A stretch of 6,549 bases of DNA, taken from NCBI GenBank assembly GCA_937998635.1, contig CALLDA010000039.1, positions 1 through 6,549 on the forward strand, read 5' to 3'. Below the pieces are notes generated by a model. That model was not told where the DNA came from. It saw only the letters and a list, made by a program, of their open reading frames with translations, and made no database searches. The stretch is from an uncultured Pseudomonadales bacterium (GTDB lineage: Bacteria > Pseudomonadota > Gammaproteobacteria > Pseudomonadales > Porticoccaceae). The position numbers were made by a program, and so were the translations under genes. This document shows positions 6,311 to 6,549 of this stretch, one piece after another. Numbering within the stretch: position 1 is the first letter of the stretch; the number at the start of each line of letters is the position of its first letter.

Positions 6311-6323
6311 TTAGTTTGACTAA
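6311..6323. repeat. Short inverted repeat before hslU
   Basis: TTAGT and ACTAA flank TTG, with CGA and TCG further out that could extend the pairing across a four-base bulge. It lies about 35 bases upstream of the hslU start codon, within the hslV-hslU gap. It could be an RNA hairpin or a chance AT-rich palindrome. Confidence 0.25.
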
Positions 6324-6380
6324 TCGTCGGCAATTAATTCAAGGCTGGGCATTGCTAGACGGACGCTAATCAGGCGAGGT

Positions 6381-6412
6381 TTGGTTTAGTCCAGGCTTGG
6401 CTTAGTTCAGGT
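6381..6412. repeat. Imperfect 16-bp tandem repeat in the hslV-hslU gap
   Basis: TTGGTTTAGTCCAGGC (6381-6396) is followed directly by TTGGCTTAGTTCAGGT (6397-6412). Thirteen of sixteen positions agree, and all three differences are C/T changes. The gap has no open frame of note, and I recognise no known element in it. Confidence 0.7.
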
Positions 6413-6434
6413 TTTTAATTAAGCGTATTACAGT

Positions 6435-6549
6435 TCAGTTACTGTCGAGCTCTTCGATGGTGCGATTTTGATTGGTGTAGATGCAAATATCGCCGGCAAT
6501 TTCCAGTGCTTTTTCGACCACTTGCCGGGCGTCAAGATCGGTGTTTTCG
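6435..6549 (-). CDS. hslV: HslV, peptidase subunit of the HslUV protease (3' end only)
   Basis: The last 37 codons and the TGA stop (6437 to 6435) of hslV are present; the remainder, including the catalytic N-terminal threonine, lies beyond the right edge. The readable tail contains EKALEIAGDICIYTN and TIEELDSN, which closely follows the E. coli HslV C-terminus (EKALDIAGDICIYTN then TIEEL). HslV forms the double-ring peptidase chamber onto which HslU docks. Its place upstream of hslU on the same strand is the standard order. Its promoter, often heat-shock controlled in this class, is outside the window. Confidence 0.97.
   Translation of the reverse strand, partial: ENTDLDARQVVEKALEIAGDICIYTNQNRTIEELDSN

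Overview
The window reads as core chromosome of a gammaproteobacterium with moderate GC content. The proteins look closest to the Pseudomonas/Cellvibrio side of the class: a long-form YihY, a YfgD-type ArsC, a DUF2069 membrane protein, and a DUF971 protein next to hslVU. This placement is an inference from remembered protein families and gene order, not from a search. There is no transposase, integrase, phage gene, tRNA, rRNA or CRISPR array, and I see no sign of an undescribed defence or mobile system. The unusual points are small and lie mainly between genes.

Layout from left to right. (1) Positions 1-2516, minus strand: a likely operon transcribed arsC -> DUF2069 membrane protein -> sppA. 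sppA runs off the left edge without its C-terminus. (2) Positions 2517-2600: an 84-base divergent gap holding a perfect TATAAT and a 17-bp tandem duplication that ends at the yihY start codon. (3) Positions 2601-4326, plus strand: yihY followed by a thioredoxin-fold lipoprotein whose GTG start lies inside the end of yihY (23-base overlap). (4) Positions 4327-4446: a convergent gap with only a weak hairpin. (5) Positions 4447-6549, minus strand: hslV (3' end only) -> hslU -> DUF971 protein. A 158-base gap with repeats separates hslV from hslU, and a hairpin plus an AT-rich tetranucleotide tract separates hslU from the DUF971 gene.

Functionally, much of the window concerns the envelope and protein quality control. 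SppA degrades membrane-embedded signal peptides, the TlpA-like lipoprotein probably handles thiol redox outside the cytoplasm, YihY and DUF2069 are inner-membrane proteins without a firm function, and HslUV is the cytoplasmic ATP-dependent protease. All complete reading frames look intact, with their family motifs present. The two truncated genes are cut only by the window edges.
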